Assembly (NCBI GenBank): GCA_031841125.1
Contig: CM063113.1
Coordinates: 39,586,197-39,650,196, forward strand
DNA: 64,000 nucleotides
Origin: Acanthococcus lagerstroemiae
Taxonomy: Eukaryota; Arthropoda; Insecta; Hemiptera; Eriococcidae
Direction of reading: 5' to 3'
Part shown: piece after piece, positions 52,593 to 63,690 of the stretch
Layout of the letters: each line of letters begins with the position of its first letter
Numbering within the stretch: position 1 is the first letter of the stretch
Translations under genes and position numbers: made by a program
Notes under the pieces: generated by a model
Seen by the model: only the letters and a program-made list of their open reading frames with translations
Database searches by the model: none
What the model was told of the DNA's origin: nothing

Positions 52593-55435
52593 GCATGATC
52601 ACATTATTTACCATCAAGCGGATAAGGAGGCCGACTACGGCGCAAGCCAAAATAGGCTCAACGGCAAGCCTTTTTCCGTTTTCGTGTTTTTTTTTTCTTC
52701 TTCTTCTTTGGAAGAGACATTTGCGATTCATACACGAAAGAAGAAAAAGGGAAAAGTACAACACGACTGAAAGGGTCCCCTGTATGAGCGGAAAAAAGTA
52801 TGAAAAGGCGCCGCTTCCGGTTAGTCTTCTGCGCTGTAAGATACAATAGCCCATGAAAGTGCAACTCGGAAAATATTGGAAACAGAAAATGTTTTTTAGA
52901 TTGTTTGGCCATATCCTGAAAGTTCACCGCCCCTAGATCGCTGGCATTCCACAAGGGTCCACAACGCCTCGAAAATTTCCGTTTTTCTTAAAAAATACGC
53001 TACTTGAGCAAAAGTACCAAGTCACACAATTTCTTCCTCATAAAATTTCCCGTTATTTTGTAGCCAGATTTCCCGAAAAGCCAGATGTCTCGCCCAAATT
53101 TCGGAATAAGAGCCCTGGAAAAATAAGCGTTTCCCAGGGATCTCACCTGTGAGAAATTGCCGATAGTAGATTGCCGACGAAAGGGGATAATAACTCGCAA
53201 TAACGAACGTTCAGCCTACTATCACCGTACTCTACCACCAAGCCCCACGGGAGTCTGGGCGAGTCCACGATGACCTCTGTCCCCAGTGTACATCACTAGC
53301 GAAGTAAGGCGGAAAGACCTGGGCCATCAGGATGGACGTAACTTGGGAACCCACTCTTCATGTCCCTGAATGAAAAGAGGTCCACCGAAAGGAAAACTAA
53401 TGTAGAGAAACGTCCAAGGATGCCACGTACCATAAATCAAATACTAGCATTAGCATGTTCGATAAAATAAACTAAAAGAATAAAATTGTTCCAAATTCAC
53501 CTCACTGAAATTATGAGAATCATGTCACACAGCACAAGGATACGTGTATTGTAAATTGATAAGATAAAATTCAAATAAAAATTCATAAGAGGAAATAAAT
53601 AAAATCCAGCACAATGGAGACACTCGACGGCTTCATAAAATAAACAAGGAGCCAGTGGCTCTTACTTCACGATACGTCTCCTATTCGTACGCGATCAAAA
53701 AATAAGAAATACCCTTAAATATGGGTTCGAATTGAGAATTAAATAAACTTATAACATTAGGCATAACACCATATGAGGAAGTAGTAACCTCTCCCCCCTA
53801 AAATCTAGAACAATTACAACAAACATCAGCATCAGTGGCTGGAAAATTAAATCAACGAAAAGCATACGACTAGCAAATGGGAATCCGAAAAACTGAACCC
53901 AAGAGAGTCCCCTTCTCCCTAGGAGATATTCAATTTTTGAGATGTGGGCCTTATTAATGTCTCGAATTATGAGCTCGAGGAGCTTTAGAGCATCCTGAAA
54001 CGATCGCTTCTGACGATCACAGATTCGGTGACGATTCCTGCGTATCGAACTGATCATGAATGGTCTCTCAGGACCTTAAAATTTTGAATCACTGCCCGAA
54101 CGTACAGTAACCGGAATACTAACCCTTTGCGTGAGCTACGCGTAGGCTATTCACTAGTTTAGAATGAAAAAAAGGGAGGAAGAAAAATAAACAGAAATAA
54201 ATAAAATAAAACGGATTGCTTTCAGATCTGAAATTTTTCGAACTGAAAAACAACATAGCACGGTAACTTGTCCCAAAACTCCAATTTGAAGTGAATGTGA
54301 ATCGCCCCCAGCACGTTTTCATCACGTGGAAAACTCATTACCCAAGTCATTATGCTGCTCACCCTGCTAAAACGAAAATTCAATAATTTCGGGTTGATTC
54401 CTCCTAAGAAAGATGTTCCTTGGGGAAACTCAATTTTGCCCACTTGATTCGAAAAAATACGAAATATGAAATCCAAAATGAGGGGAGCTAGGCTTACAGT
54501 AGCAAACTAGTCATGATCAAAAATTCTCGAACTAAGGTACGAAATCTTGACATTATGAAAATGAACAAATAAAACGTAGTGCTTAGCCGATACTGGAAGG
54601 GTCCTGGAGCCATTAGCAGCGAATTCGATGTTGGTCTCGTGATCCTGCTTCGTGGCGGCATGGTCCCGAACGAATCGCGCCATAGATCGGTCTGGACTTG
54701 GATCCTGGAACTGGAAACGACTTCTCGACACTATGTGGAGACCCAGATCCTCTTTGATTGACCCAAAAGAAACTCGAAATTGGTACTGCTGGACAAAGCC
54801 TAATAGCATGCCTTTTCATTCCACCATGCGGTCAGATCAGCAAACGGATCCAAGAAATAGGACTGTGGCGTTTCAGTTCTGTCACATAAAAAATCTTGAA
54901 AATTATTTTGGACATGATGGAAAAATGTACCTTTTTAGTTTCGACTGCCATTGTTTGATGCAAAAACTGCTTGTCGATTTAGTACACGAGTATGTAGGGG
55001 AGAAATGTGTACCTTGGGACGGACGTTATATTTGACAGAACCATCACCCTTTGTCTTTGAGATAGGACACAAGGAGCTTACTCACCAAGTCTTGACAAAA
55101 TCCGAAACCAAACTTTCATTTTATTGCTTTTAATGAAAGAATCAAGTTCTTGTTTTTCGAAAATGGCTAACACGTTTGAGTAGTAAGGTTTGATTAAAAA
55201 TTTTGGTTTTTAGGTCAATTAATTAACTGTCTTTCGGATGTTTCAATAGGGACGTATTTCATTTTCGTCTGAATTCCACAACGTTGTACAAACAAACAAA
55301 TAAACAAAGAAAAAAATAGGTACTCCGTGTACCATGGTTTTTCAGTTAACAATCATAGCCAAAAAAGTGTCCTAATCACGTTCTGGCGTATGTTTACCAG
55401 TAAAATGACGTAAAATGTTCATTTCCACGCCAAAT
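52593..55435. other. Long spacer without recognised gene or repeat
   Basis: Mixed composition. Frames at 54507-54809 minus and 54652-55035 plus (127 codons) overlap each other on opposite strands at 54650-54830 and show no known domain. No transposon ends noticed. 52700-52760 is an A/T-rich strand-asymmetric tract. This is the longest stretch in which I see nothing. Confidence 0.3.
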
Positions 55436-55443
55436 GTTGAATA

Positions 55444-55634
55444 CAGTGGCGTATTCATGGGGGATTTTGGGTTCACCCCCCTGTGGCCAAAAAAGCTCTA
55501 AAAAAATGGAAACCCTTGCATAATAAAAATATGCTCATTTAACACATGTTGTTTTTGAAAAATTCCCGAAAATTGTGAAAAAATATCGAAATTTAAACCC
55601 CCCTCCCCATGATTTCATCCTAGATCCGCTACTG
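55444..55634. mobile_element. hAT-type MITE, CAGTGGCGTATTC/CAGTAGCGGATCTAG family, perfect TSD
   Basis: The left end CAGTGGCGTATTCATGGGGG and right end TAGATCCGCTACTG are inverted. A perfect 8-bp duplication GTTGAATA lies on both sides (55436-55443, 55635-55642). 191 bp, non-coding. Confidence 0.9.
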
Positions 55635-55642
55635 GTTGAATA

Positions 55643-56891
55643 AAAAATCATTTCATTTCTCAAATATTGTCGGCGGGGTAGATGTGTCCGACTCGAAGAT
55701 AATATTTCGATCGTAAAAGACTACCCGATGCACCAATGATATTTGTCGGTCTCAAAATTCCTTAAAGATCAAATCTAATGCGAGTTTCCCAAATAACCCT
55801 TATTTCGATATCTTACTCGACAGGTTTTCATTTAAGATTCCAAAGTTGATATTAGGTTCCAACCACCCCTTGAGGACGAAAACATTCTTTTACCTCGAAA
55901 GATGTGCTACCCTTCAGAATAAAAATCCATGTTTACTGCGCGTCAATACGACTCCTCAATGGTGAAAAAAAGTGGGAATTAAAAGAACCCCCATGTATCA
56001 AAGTTGTATAAATAAATGAATAAAAATTAAGGATAGTTGAAAAGCAGTTGAACTGCTAAAAGTCAGAGTTTTACTAGAATTTCCAGTAATTTTTGAGCCT
56101 ATTTTTCTCGGTGATCTTTCCTATACGAACTGCGGAGAGTAAGTGCTCTTGGCTTGAAAAAACAAGTCATATGCCAGTTCGCGCTGTTGAAAAATACGAA
56201 TAAACAGCCCACAATAAGGTACCACAGTAAACTCGAGGCAATAAATACATTGTTAAAATCTCGCTTTACTGCTCTGTTTCGTTTATTGCTCGTTTGGCGA
56301 GATCATTTTGGATTTGTGAACAGAATCCGCCCCCGTCAGAACCAATTATTCGTAAACACAGTCTACGCTCCTTGTTGGATTCAGTTCATTCAGTTATACG
56401 TTCCCAAATTCTGGTAAATCAGAGTGTTTTCGAATTTGAAATTTTGCGACCGATAAGAACCGCTGTAAACGATGATCACCCACAGGCAGGCTTTGGGTAC
56501 GGGTTTGAGTTTGGGATGGATGCCAACTGCCAAGTGCCAACGCGTGTCTAGCGGCAAAATGACAGCTACTTATAACGTCACCTGTTTATAAGCCCCAACC
56601 TAACTACGGATGATGGTTTCAGCGATCGGTGTTGGGTCGAATACCGGTCCAGTTTTCAAGTTCACATTTCACATCTCCACTTCAACTATTTCTGTTCGAT
56701 GGTGGCGGCGAAGGCGAAGACGATGGCAGTTTACCTCGTTGTGTCGCCGATGAAGAACGAAATAAAGAAAAAGTAAGAATTCATGGAATTAACAGACGAT
56801 AGATCCAGCCAGTACCACCACACAGCTATGCACTAGGTAGTCCTATACTCAATAGACAAATTACACGAATAAAACGCAAAATTTCTAGAAC
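55643..56891. other. Unannotated spacer
   Basis: Short frames only. At 56420-56770 composition is less AT-rich. No repeat ends recognised. Confidence 0.3.
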
Positions 56892-56899
56892 GTGATAAG

Positions 56900-57571
56900 T
56901 AGGGCTAGGATTTTTATGCGCTAAAAACCGAAAATATGCGCAATAAATATGCGCTAAAAATGTCAAAATATGCAAAAATGTGCGCTATAAAACCGCACCC
57001 GTATGGGTATCGAAATGTAGGATATTCGAAGCACTACAATAAGAGCCATTCGTTTTAACGTTTATTTCATTAAATCATCAAAAACACAAAGAATTTTTTC
57101 ATTTCCAAATAATCGCAATTGCAGTTTGCAGCTTCGCAGTTTAAAGCCTTGAATAATCTTTTGTATAGGGAAAAAAAGACCTTAAACGTGACTACCGATA
57201 GGTTTCTTTTTCTTGTCTCTAATTTTCTAGTCTTCAGCCGAACCTTCTTCCAGCAGCTTACAGCAAAGAGCAAACACACCCTGTTACTTGTTTTTTTCCC
57301 CCTTTGTTTAGAAAATCGTGAAAATTGTGGAAATTTTGTCAATAGAAGTGATTTTTGGCCAGTTTTTGGGAAAATATCCGCTAACAACCTCAAATATGCG
57401 GTATTCGCTATTTTTCAGCGAAAATATCCATTATGGCCTAAATATGCAAAAATATGCGCCGTAAACTTTTGCATACGGATTCAGAATTTCATGATTCGCA
57501 AAGATAATGTGGATATGCGCTATCTAGTATTACGAGAACAAATATGCATTTACATAAAAATCCTAGCCATA
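56900..57571. mobile_element. hAT-type element with AATATGCGC subterminal repeats, perfect TSD
   Basis: The left end TAGGGCTAGGATTTTTATGC and right end CATAAAAATCCTAGCCATA are inverted. A perfect 8-bp duplication GTGATAAG lies on both sides (56892-56899, 57572-57579). The words ATATGCGC and AATATGC occur repeatedly in the first 100 bp and last 200 bp. 672 bp. The long frames 57070-57393 (minus) and 57119-57658 (plus, 179 codons) overlap on opposite strands; the plus one runs past the border, and neither shows a transposase domain. Confidence 0.9.
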
Positions 57572-57579
57572 GTGATAAG

Positions 57580-58136
57580 AATGAGCTCGCGGGAAAACTG
57601 TATTTTCATTCGCCATATAGAAGGTATTTCTCTAAGAAAACTTGAACAATATCGGTGAAGAAAATTCTAAATTCTTGGCGTGGGAACGAGGGGGAGAGGG
57701 TAGCACCCCCAATACGGTCAAAAAGAGCATTTTAGAATGTATATTTGCCGCATTAATTACAGCAATAAGATGACGGGATATGTGCTATAGCGACCACTAT
57801 CCCTCCTTCCAGATTCAGACCTTTCCTACACTGGTGATTCCAAAATACCTAAAATAGTACCAAGGTTCCGAATGCAACAAAACTGATGGCTGAGAAGCGC
57901 TACTAATACAGGTACCTAGCAAATGCCAGGCCATACAGCGGCAATGATTGGAGGGGCTCAAAAAAGAGTCTGAATCACAAATTCAGACCTCTCTACGTAT
58001 CCTTCAGTGGAGTACCCTAATTTTTTCTCTCTTTGTCGTCCTGTACTTATATTGATGTGTAGTACCGTATGGTAAACCTGTTTAGTATGTTCCTATTGGT
58101 TGTCTGTGGTTGTGTAGTCTGCTCAATCAGTGAGTC
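57580..58136. other. Unannotated spacer
   Basis: No coding sequence or repeat recognised. Confidence 0.35.
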
Positions 58137-58520
58137 TTATATTATTAATTGGAATAAGTTCTCGCTTTGAAAGTTAGGTGTTGTGTTTATTAGGTTGCCC
58201 CGTTTTGTTTTTGCCTTTATTATCTCAAGTTGTTCTTTGAATTTTCTTTTTCTTATGTTGTTTTCTATGTGTAGGCTTTTGTATTTTTCTGTCCAGTGGT
58301 TGTTGTGTCCCTGGTCGTTGCGGTATTTTCCAAGAAGTGATTTGTCATCCTTTAGCTTCTGTGATTTTCCATGTTCTTTTATTCTAATTGTGAATTTTCT
58401 GCCTGTTTCTTGTATGTATGCCATTCACGATGTTCGCAGTCCAGTCTGTATACTCCGTTGCTGTTGTTACTGCCCTTTGTTTCTGTTTTGTCATTGCTTA
58501 TTTGTTTGTTCAGAGTTGGT
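58137..58520 (-). mobile_element. Penelope-like element, GIY-YIG endonuclease remnant
   Basis: The minus-strand frame 58424-58137 reads 'YIQETGRKFTIRIKEHGKSQ' near its start, the Y-I-G-x-T-G-R...R...EH pattern of the GIY-YIG nuclease that follows the RT in Penelope-like retroelements. The G of YIG is changed to Q. Upstream in another frame is 'RLDCEH'. After the nuclease core come Lys-rich stretches and a stop. The RT part is absent. This is the only recognisable Penelope protein in the window. Confidence 0.65.
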
Positions 58521-59181
58521 CTATTTCTGATTCCGAGTTTTGTGTTTTATTGGTTGAATATTTAATGTATTATATATGTTACTCCACGATTTACGGAGAC
58601 TTCCTCATACTTCCGAATCTTACAAAACCTCTTAAATATTCGCCAAGAAGAGTTGTACAGTGGGCGTGTTCAGCTTTTCCCGTGTGGGGAGGGGGAGTAT
58701 ATCCACATACATTTTTCAAGACTCGTCCTAAATTATCCTAGATTATTTCTACAGTTCTTTCGGACTTGTTTCAGAGTGTTCGTTTACGGTCTATAGAGAC
58801 TTTCTCAGACTCTTTCAGACTCTTCCGAGATTTTTATAGATCTGTTTAAGACTTTTTAAGACTCGGGTAGACTCTAAAACAGACAAGTTTAGAAAAACCT
58901 TAAAGAGTCAAGAAAAATATTGAATCCGCTGTGTCAGGAAGTTTCAGTTATGCTTGTAAGAATCCTAAAGAAGTCTTGAAAAATTGAAAACTGGGTTGAA
59001 AAATTTTTGATGAATCTTGGAGAAATCTAAACCCGTTTGGGTAATTTTGATGATTTTCAAAGGATCTCAAATGAGTATGAAAAAGTCTCAATTAGTTATA
59101 ATATTCTTTGAAAATCACAATCAAGCTCGGAATAATCTTGGAACGATTCTCGAAGATCCTTCGACTGCCTTCGACATGATA
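58521..59181. repeat. Spacer with many AGACTC/AAGTCTT words
   Basis: Between 58740 and 59060 the words 'agactctttcagactctt', 'aagactttttaagactcggg' and 'gaagtcttgaaaa' recur, a decayed short-period array similar in style to 39320-39440. No gene. Confidence 0.4.
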
Positions 59182-59366
59182 CGGACGCTGTTAAGCGTAA
59201 GGGAACCAATCAACATTTGTAAACAAAATGAGTTATTAGTATCGTTAGAAAGAGCATAAAAGTAGAATTTTTCAAAAGTGGGCCCCTGATTCAAAAAGGT
59301 GTACTCGCCTTGAAAAAAGCTATCAGTAAACACTGCCATATAGTTTCTACATAGCTCTTGAACTTC
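59182..59366 (+). repeat. Dispersed repeat, second of two copies
   Basis: Matches 15309-15500 in the same orientation ('acaaaatgagttattagtat', 'tatcagtaaac', 'gctcttgaactt'). It abuts the truncated end of the RTE at 59369. Confidence 0.6.
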
Positions 59367-59368
59367 CG

Positions 59369-60460
59369 AACAATTTCCTCTGATATTGCATTAAAAATGT
59401 TTGGTGAAAGCGGGTCACCCTGTTGCACCCCCGCTGTATCCGGAACGTTCCTCCTTTTTATCTATTTTTGTATATTTGTGCTTTCGAAATGTCGTATACC
59501 TTTGCTATGATCTGAATAAAGTCATGCGCTACCCCGTGTCTGCTTAATGCTTCGAACATACTAGTGTGTGATACCGAGTCAGATGCCTTATTAAAGTCGA
59601 TGAATAGAAAATCCACTGTAATATTATATTCTTTGGCCTTTTCCACTACCTGGTTAATTGTTTGGATGTGATCCACCGTGGCAAAGCCCTTTCTGAATCC
59701 CGCCCGAGCCTCCGATTATGCTATGTGTTCTATTTTTTATTAATATCATTAGTAGTTTGCATATTGTAGAGGACATGCTTATTGGTCTATAGTTGTTGAT
59801 ATCGGCCTGATTACTTTTTTTGTGTAGTAATATAATTTCCGCAGTTCCCCTTTTTTCTGGAATATCATCGCCTCTCAAAATTTTGTTATAAATTTCTGTC
59901 AAAAAAGGTACTATCTCCTCAGCTAATATTTTCAACGTGTCATTATAAATGCCATCTGGCCCTGGGGTCTTGCCACGGTTTAGTTTTTGTATGCCTTTAT
60001 ATACCTCATTCTCCATGAACTCCGATTCCGGAGTATAGCCAGGGTCGGCCGTTAGTTCAGCGTTCACCAGCCCCCCAACTTCCTCCTCTGTTTCCGAGTA
60101 CAGCTTCTCATAGTATTCTGTAACTAATTTTATAATGCCATTTCTATCATAGATTTCTTTCCCATCACTCCCAGCTAGTTTCGGGAGTAGGTTCTTATCT
60201 TTGCTAGTTATTTTTATTGCGTTTTTTGTAGACCACTTTTCCTCTAGTACTTCTTCTATTATTATTTTTTTCAAATGCAGCCACATCTTTTCTGATTTCC
60301 TTTTTTATCAGTTTATTGAGTTCTACCAGCTGCATTTTTTCTTTCATTGATTTCTGTTTTCTGAGTTCGGTTCTTTTCAGGATAAGACCTTTTGTTTCTT
60401 CTCCCGAGTTCCAAATTCGTTAATATGTTTATAATAAGTTTTTCCAGGAATGTGTACATC
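59369..60460 (-). mobile_element. RTE-type LINE, linker and RT N-terminal half
   Basis: Minus-strand frames 60286-59654 (210 codons) and 59676-59458 are joined by one frameshift near 59690. The first has 'TEYYEKLYSE', 'IQKLNRGKTPGPDGIYN', 'AEIILLHKK' and 'NNYRPISMSS'; the second has 'DHIQTINQVV' and 'LFIDFNKASDSVSH'. After another stop, 'GVQQGDPLSPNIF' lies near 59420. The palm catalytic motif and the C-terminus are missing (3' truncated at 59369, which is unusual for a LINE and points to later deletion). Degraded linker extends to 60460. Among the better preserved copies. Confidence 0.85.
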
Positions 60461-61473
60461 TGCGATGCATTTGCATTTTTTTTTCTTTTTGCCAGTTTTC
60501 TGTTTCTTGTTTTATCTTTTGCTTGGCTTTTGAAATTTTATAAACTGGAATTATTTTTTTCTTCGAATTTTTATTTTGTCTTGAATAGTTTAAAAATCTT
60601 GCATCCAGATTTATTTTGATTTTGCACTTACCTGGCCTATGATCTGAGGCGAATTGAAAGTTTGAAAGAGTGTCATAGTTTGTTACTATTTTGAGACGAT
60701 GAGCAGTAATAGAAAAATAAGTGTATGAAAAAGATGTTCGCGGTTACTTAGCGGCTCTATTTGAATAACGAGCATCAAACGCTGTTTCAAAGAAAGAAAG
60801 AAAGGAGGGAGAAAGAGAAATAAAGGAGGACGAAGAGGAAGAGGTGAGAGATTAAAGGTCCGATCCGACCGGATTCTTTACATGAACAACGAATGGCCGA
60901 ATGTACCTAGTACCTACCCACCGCGTCCTGCAGGCAGTGTACAGACAGGTGGTGAGAATTCGGGAGATTCCACGACTCTCGCGGATGCGTTCATTCACTC
61001 GCTCATCACCCAAACTCCGAACTCGCTTCCAGAAGTCGTCACCGGTGCTGGACGGATCGATGAGTCCTACTCGCAGCCACTCCGTTTCGGGACGCGTCCA
61101 GTCTATGCTAAAACGTGTCCCCTCCTCCCCCTAATTTTCGATGTAGGTACGTTGCTCCGTATACGTTTTACGCTTAGGTAGCGTGAAACAGTCAAATTTC
61201 GAGCAAGCCAGGATCAAGTGGAGTCGAATTGACACGATTCAAAATAATTGCGAATGACGGAGGAAAAGAACGAACTAGAAGAAATGCGGCGGAGAGGAAC
61301 GATAGGAGAAGGCCAGACTGCTGACGATTACTCGACTCGTTTGTTGTATCACTTTACATATCATAATTGGCGGTAAACATGTACGAGATGATTCGAGTGT
61401 AAGCGAATAAAGCGAGTTCCGGCATCGTATTTCAAATCAGATGGAAAGAATACAAACAGGGAATAAAGTTTAC
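60461..61473. other. Spacer, purine tract, CpG-rich island
   Basis: Purine-rich run 60787-60852 (GAAA/GGAGG). The segment 60860-61350 is CpG-rich with overlapping frames (60882-61181, 60901-61134) without known domains. No transposon end seen. Confidence 0.3.
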
Positions 61474-61705
61474 GTGTAGAATGCGTGTGATGTATGTAGA
61501 ATACGTAAAATGCTGATATATTTTATGTGCAACGTAAGAAATACGCGTTCTTGTTCCTTTGGAATAGCTGAGTACGTAAAATGTGCTGAATACGCAGCGA
61601 AACAGAAATATTCTACATATATTCTACACATTATACATGTAGAATAACGCGTTTCACTCGTGTAGAACAGATGTAGGATTGATGCGTAGAATGAATTCTA
61701 CGTCC
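61474..61705 (+). repeat. Cryptic repeat of GTAGAAT(A/G)CG words
   Basis: 'gtgtagaatgcgtg', 'tgtagaatacgtaaaatg', 'acgtaaaatgtgctgaatac', 'atgtagaataacgcg', 'gtgtagaacag' and 'gcgtagaatgaattctacg' occur within 230 bp, some inverted. A decayed short tandem array or a motif cluster. Confidence 0.45.
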
Positions 61706-62061
61706 TGTGCGCCCATCCTTGAGCACAACGCAGCAGGGCGTATTCGGACCGGGCAGAAACAACAACAACAACAACGATGCAATGCTATTTTTATGCGAAA
61801 AAGAAAATCACTCGGATTTTGATAAAAATGAGCTCATCTGGAAGGAAATTTCATTTGCTACACGGCATGTTCTTTTCAATTTTCCGTTAGACTCATTCAT
61901 TCTCGAGATATTTTGGAAAAACATTCTACGCTGAACTCTCCCTTTTCTGTATTAGTTTTTCTTCAGTCGATGCTAGCGAACCTACAATTTGCCCGGCCCG
62001 AATCGAAGTGAATAGTGAGGTGATTGTATAGTGAAGGAGAATGTAACATGTAGGTTTGTAG
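61706..62061. other. Spacer with (CAA)n
   Basis: A short (ACA) array at 61758-61775. Nothing else recognised. Confidence 0.35.
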
Positions 62062-62070
62062 TAAGGAAGT

Positions 62071-62241
62071 AGGGCTCTATAGTTTCACCTGGGTATGCTA
62101 AGCCACCATTTTGGTTCGTACTGCGCCCGTCGATGCCGAATTGACTACGCGTTACGCTCCGCATAGTCGGATTCGGCATCCACGGGCGCAGTATGAACCA
62201 AAATGGCGGCTTAGTATACCCAGGTGAAACTATAGAGCCCT
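62071..62241. mobile_element. Long near-perfect palindromic MITE (171 bp)
   Basis: AGGGCTCTATAGTTTCACC... pairs with ...GGTGAAACTATAGAGCCCT over nearly the whole length: arms of about 80 bp with few mismatches and a centre near 62151-62163. Flanks TAAGGAAGT (62062-62070) and AAAGGAAGG (62242-62250) match at 7 of 9, so an 8- to 9-bp target duplication is likely (hAT 8 or Mutator-like 9). CpG content is high for this window. Superfamily uncertain. Confidence 0.8.
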
Positions 62242-62405
62242 AAAGGAAGGAGCTAAATCTGTAGGAGGGAGGCGACGAGTAGCAAAATAATTCTAGACAT
62301 TCTTTCGCTCGTATTTTCTTTTTTTGGGGAGGAGGGGGGATACTTTCAGAGGATGGAGGTTAAGCCCCCCGAAGCCCACCCCCTTTCTACGCCTATGTAT
62401 ATTGA

Positions 62406-62552
62406 TATAATAACTCTCCATTTTGATTCACACTTTTACGTGTTTTTTCCTGTTTTTTTTTTTTTTTTTTTTGCATGCAATGCCGATGATGTGTTTAACG
62501 ATTAACAAAAGAAGTAATGGAAATGTGTGAATCAAAATTGAGAGTTATTATA
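62406..62552. mobile_element. Tc1/mariner-type foldback MITE (147 bp)
   Basis: TATAATAACTCTCCATTTTG... is inverted as ...CAAAATTGAGAGTTATTATA, with arms of 28 bp or more ('gattcacac' / 'gtgtgaatc'). A T20-plus tract is in the middle. TA at both ends fits a TA-targeting element. Confidence 0.75.
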
Positions 62553-63690
62553 CCTGCGCATATATTTAGAGTGTTCGTAAAACGTACATACTCGTAGAAT
62601 AGAATTGACAAAACGCGCGCATTCTACTGTACACACGCACACTATTCCTATATTCCCGCCATAAGGAGGCAAATCAGCGCGAAAACGGCCTAAACGCCGC
62701 GCCGCGAGTGTACGCTGCGTGGTTGTGTGCACGAAGCTGTCGACTGTCGAGGGAGCGCGGAAAACGAGCCGACGAGCCGAGCCGGGCAACAAGCGGACGC
62801 GAGGCAGAGGGACCGTACGAGGTGATTCCGGAATTTCGCGGCATCGTAGCGTGCCCCGCACCGCACCGTACAGAATACAGTATAGTGGAGTACACAGTAC
62901 AGTACTGTGTACAGCTCAGAGCAGGAGCACGGGTTAAGACGATGGCGTCGCGGTGCTGTGCGGTGGTGAGAGGAGCTGCCGATTGCCGAACGAACGAACG
63001 AACGCGACGCAAGGTAACTCTACTCGGGCGCCGGGGCGGGGAACGCAAAGGTCGACTGTCAGCACCGGTAGACGAGCTAACAACACTCGGTAACCGGGAG
63101 TTTGATGACGTCACGTTGTCGAACTGATGACGGAGCGAAGCGTGCGGCGGTCGGTGTTCGCGATCGTCAGAATTCAGAAACTCCCTCGGACTCGAGAGTT
63201 TACTGTTTTGTGTTCAGTTGATTGTTTACTTCGCCGCGCCGCAAGTGTTCCGCGACATGATGCGGCGTATAGCATGCGACGCTGCGGCATGCTGCACTGT
63301 ACTGACTCGTGCTAGTACGGCTGTTTAATACGTAATAAATGTTTAAATATGGCGGTGAAAGACGGAGTTAGATTTGTCGGAAGACAGTTCAAGAAATATT
63401 GTAATTTTTTAATTTCGTGTTGGCGAAGCACCGTGTTAGAAAGTGTCTGAAGACGGCCATTATTTCCATGTTGGTATAACTGAATTACATGTTACATAGC
63501 CCTGTCCGTCGACGATCCGAATAATGCACGGAAGGGATTATTCAAAGGTCCAGCAAAGCTGGTTTTGGTTGCCGTGGTGTACGTCGCTTCCCTGATGATT
63601 GGTGACCCCGATGGTTATTTTCCCTTTGACGTCATAAGAGAGCTAGCATATTTAAGGTACCTTTTTATAATTTAGATTTAGGTGGAATTC
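62553..63690. other. CpG-rich island with a perfect palindrome
   Basis: The most CpG-rich part of the window. Overlapping open frames of 109-146 codons on both strands (62532-62861 and 62674-63114 minus, 62708-63127 plus) without domains reflect GC content. GTACACAGTAC-A-GTACTGTGTAC (62890-62912) is a perfect 11-bp-arm palindrome. (CGAA)n near 62987-63003. A promoter or first-exon region is plausible; no splice-defined exon could be supported. Confidence 0.3.

Noticed and set aside
54652..55035. 127-codon plus-strand frame
   Set aside because: The opposite strand is open over much of the same interval and no domain was recognised. No splice or start context supports it.
57119..57658. 179-codon plus-strand frame
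   Set aside because: It starts inside a hAT-type MITE with exact borders, runs past its right end and its target duplication, and has no transposase motif.
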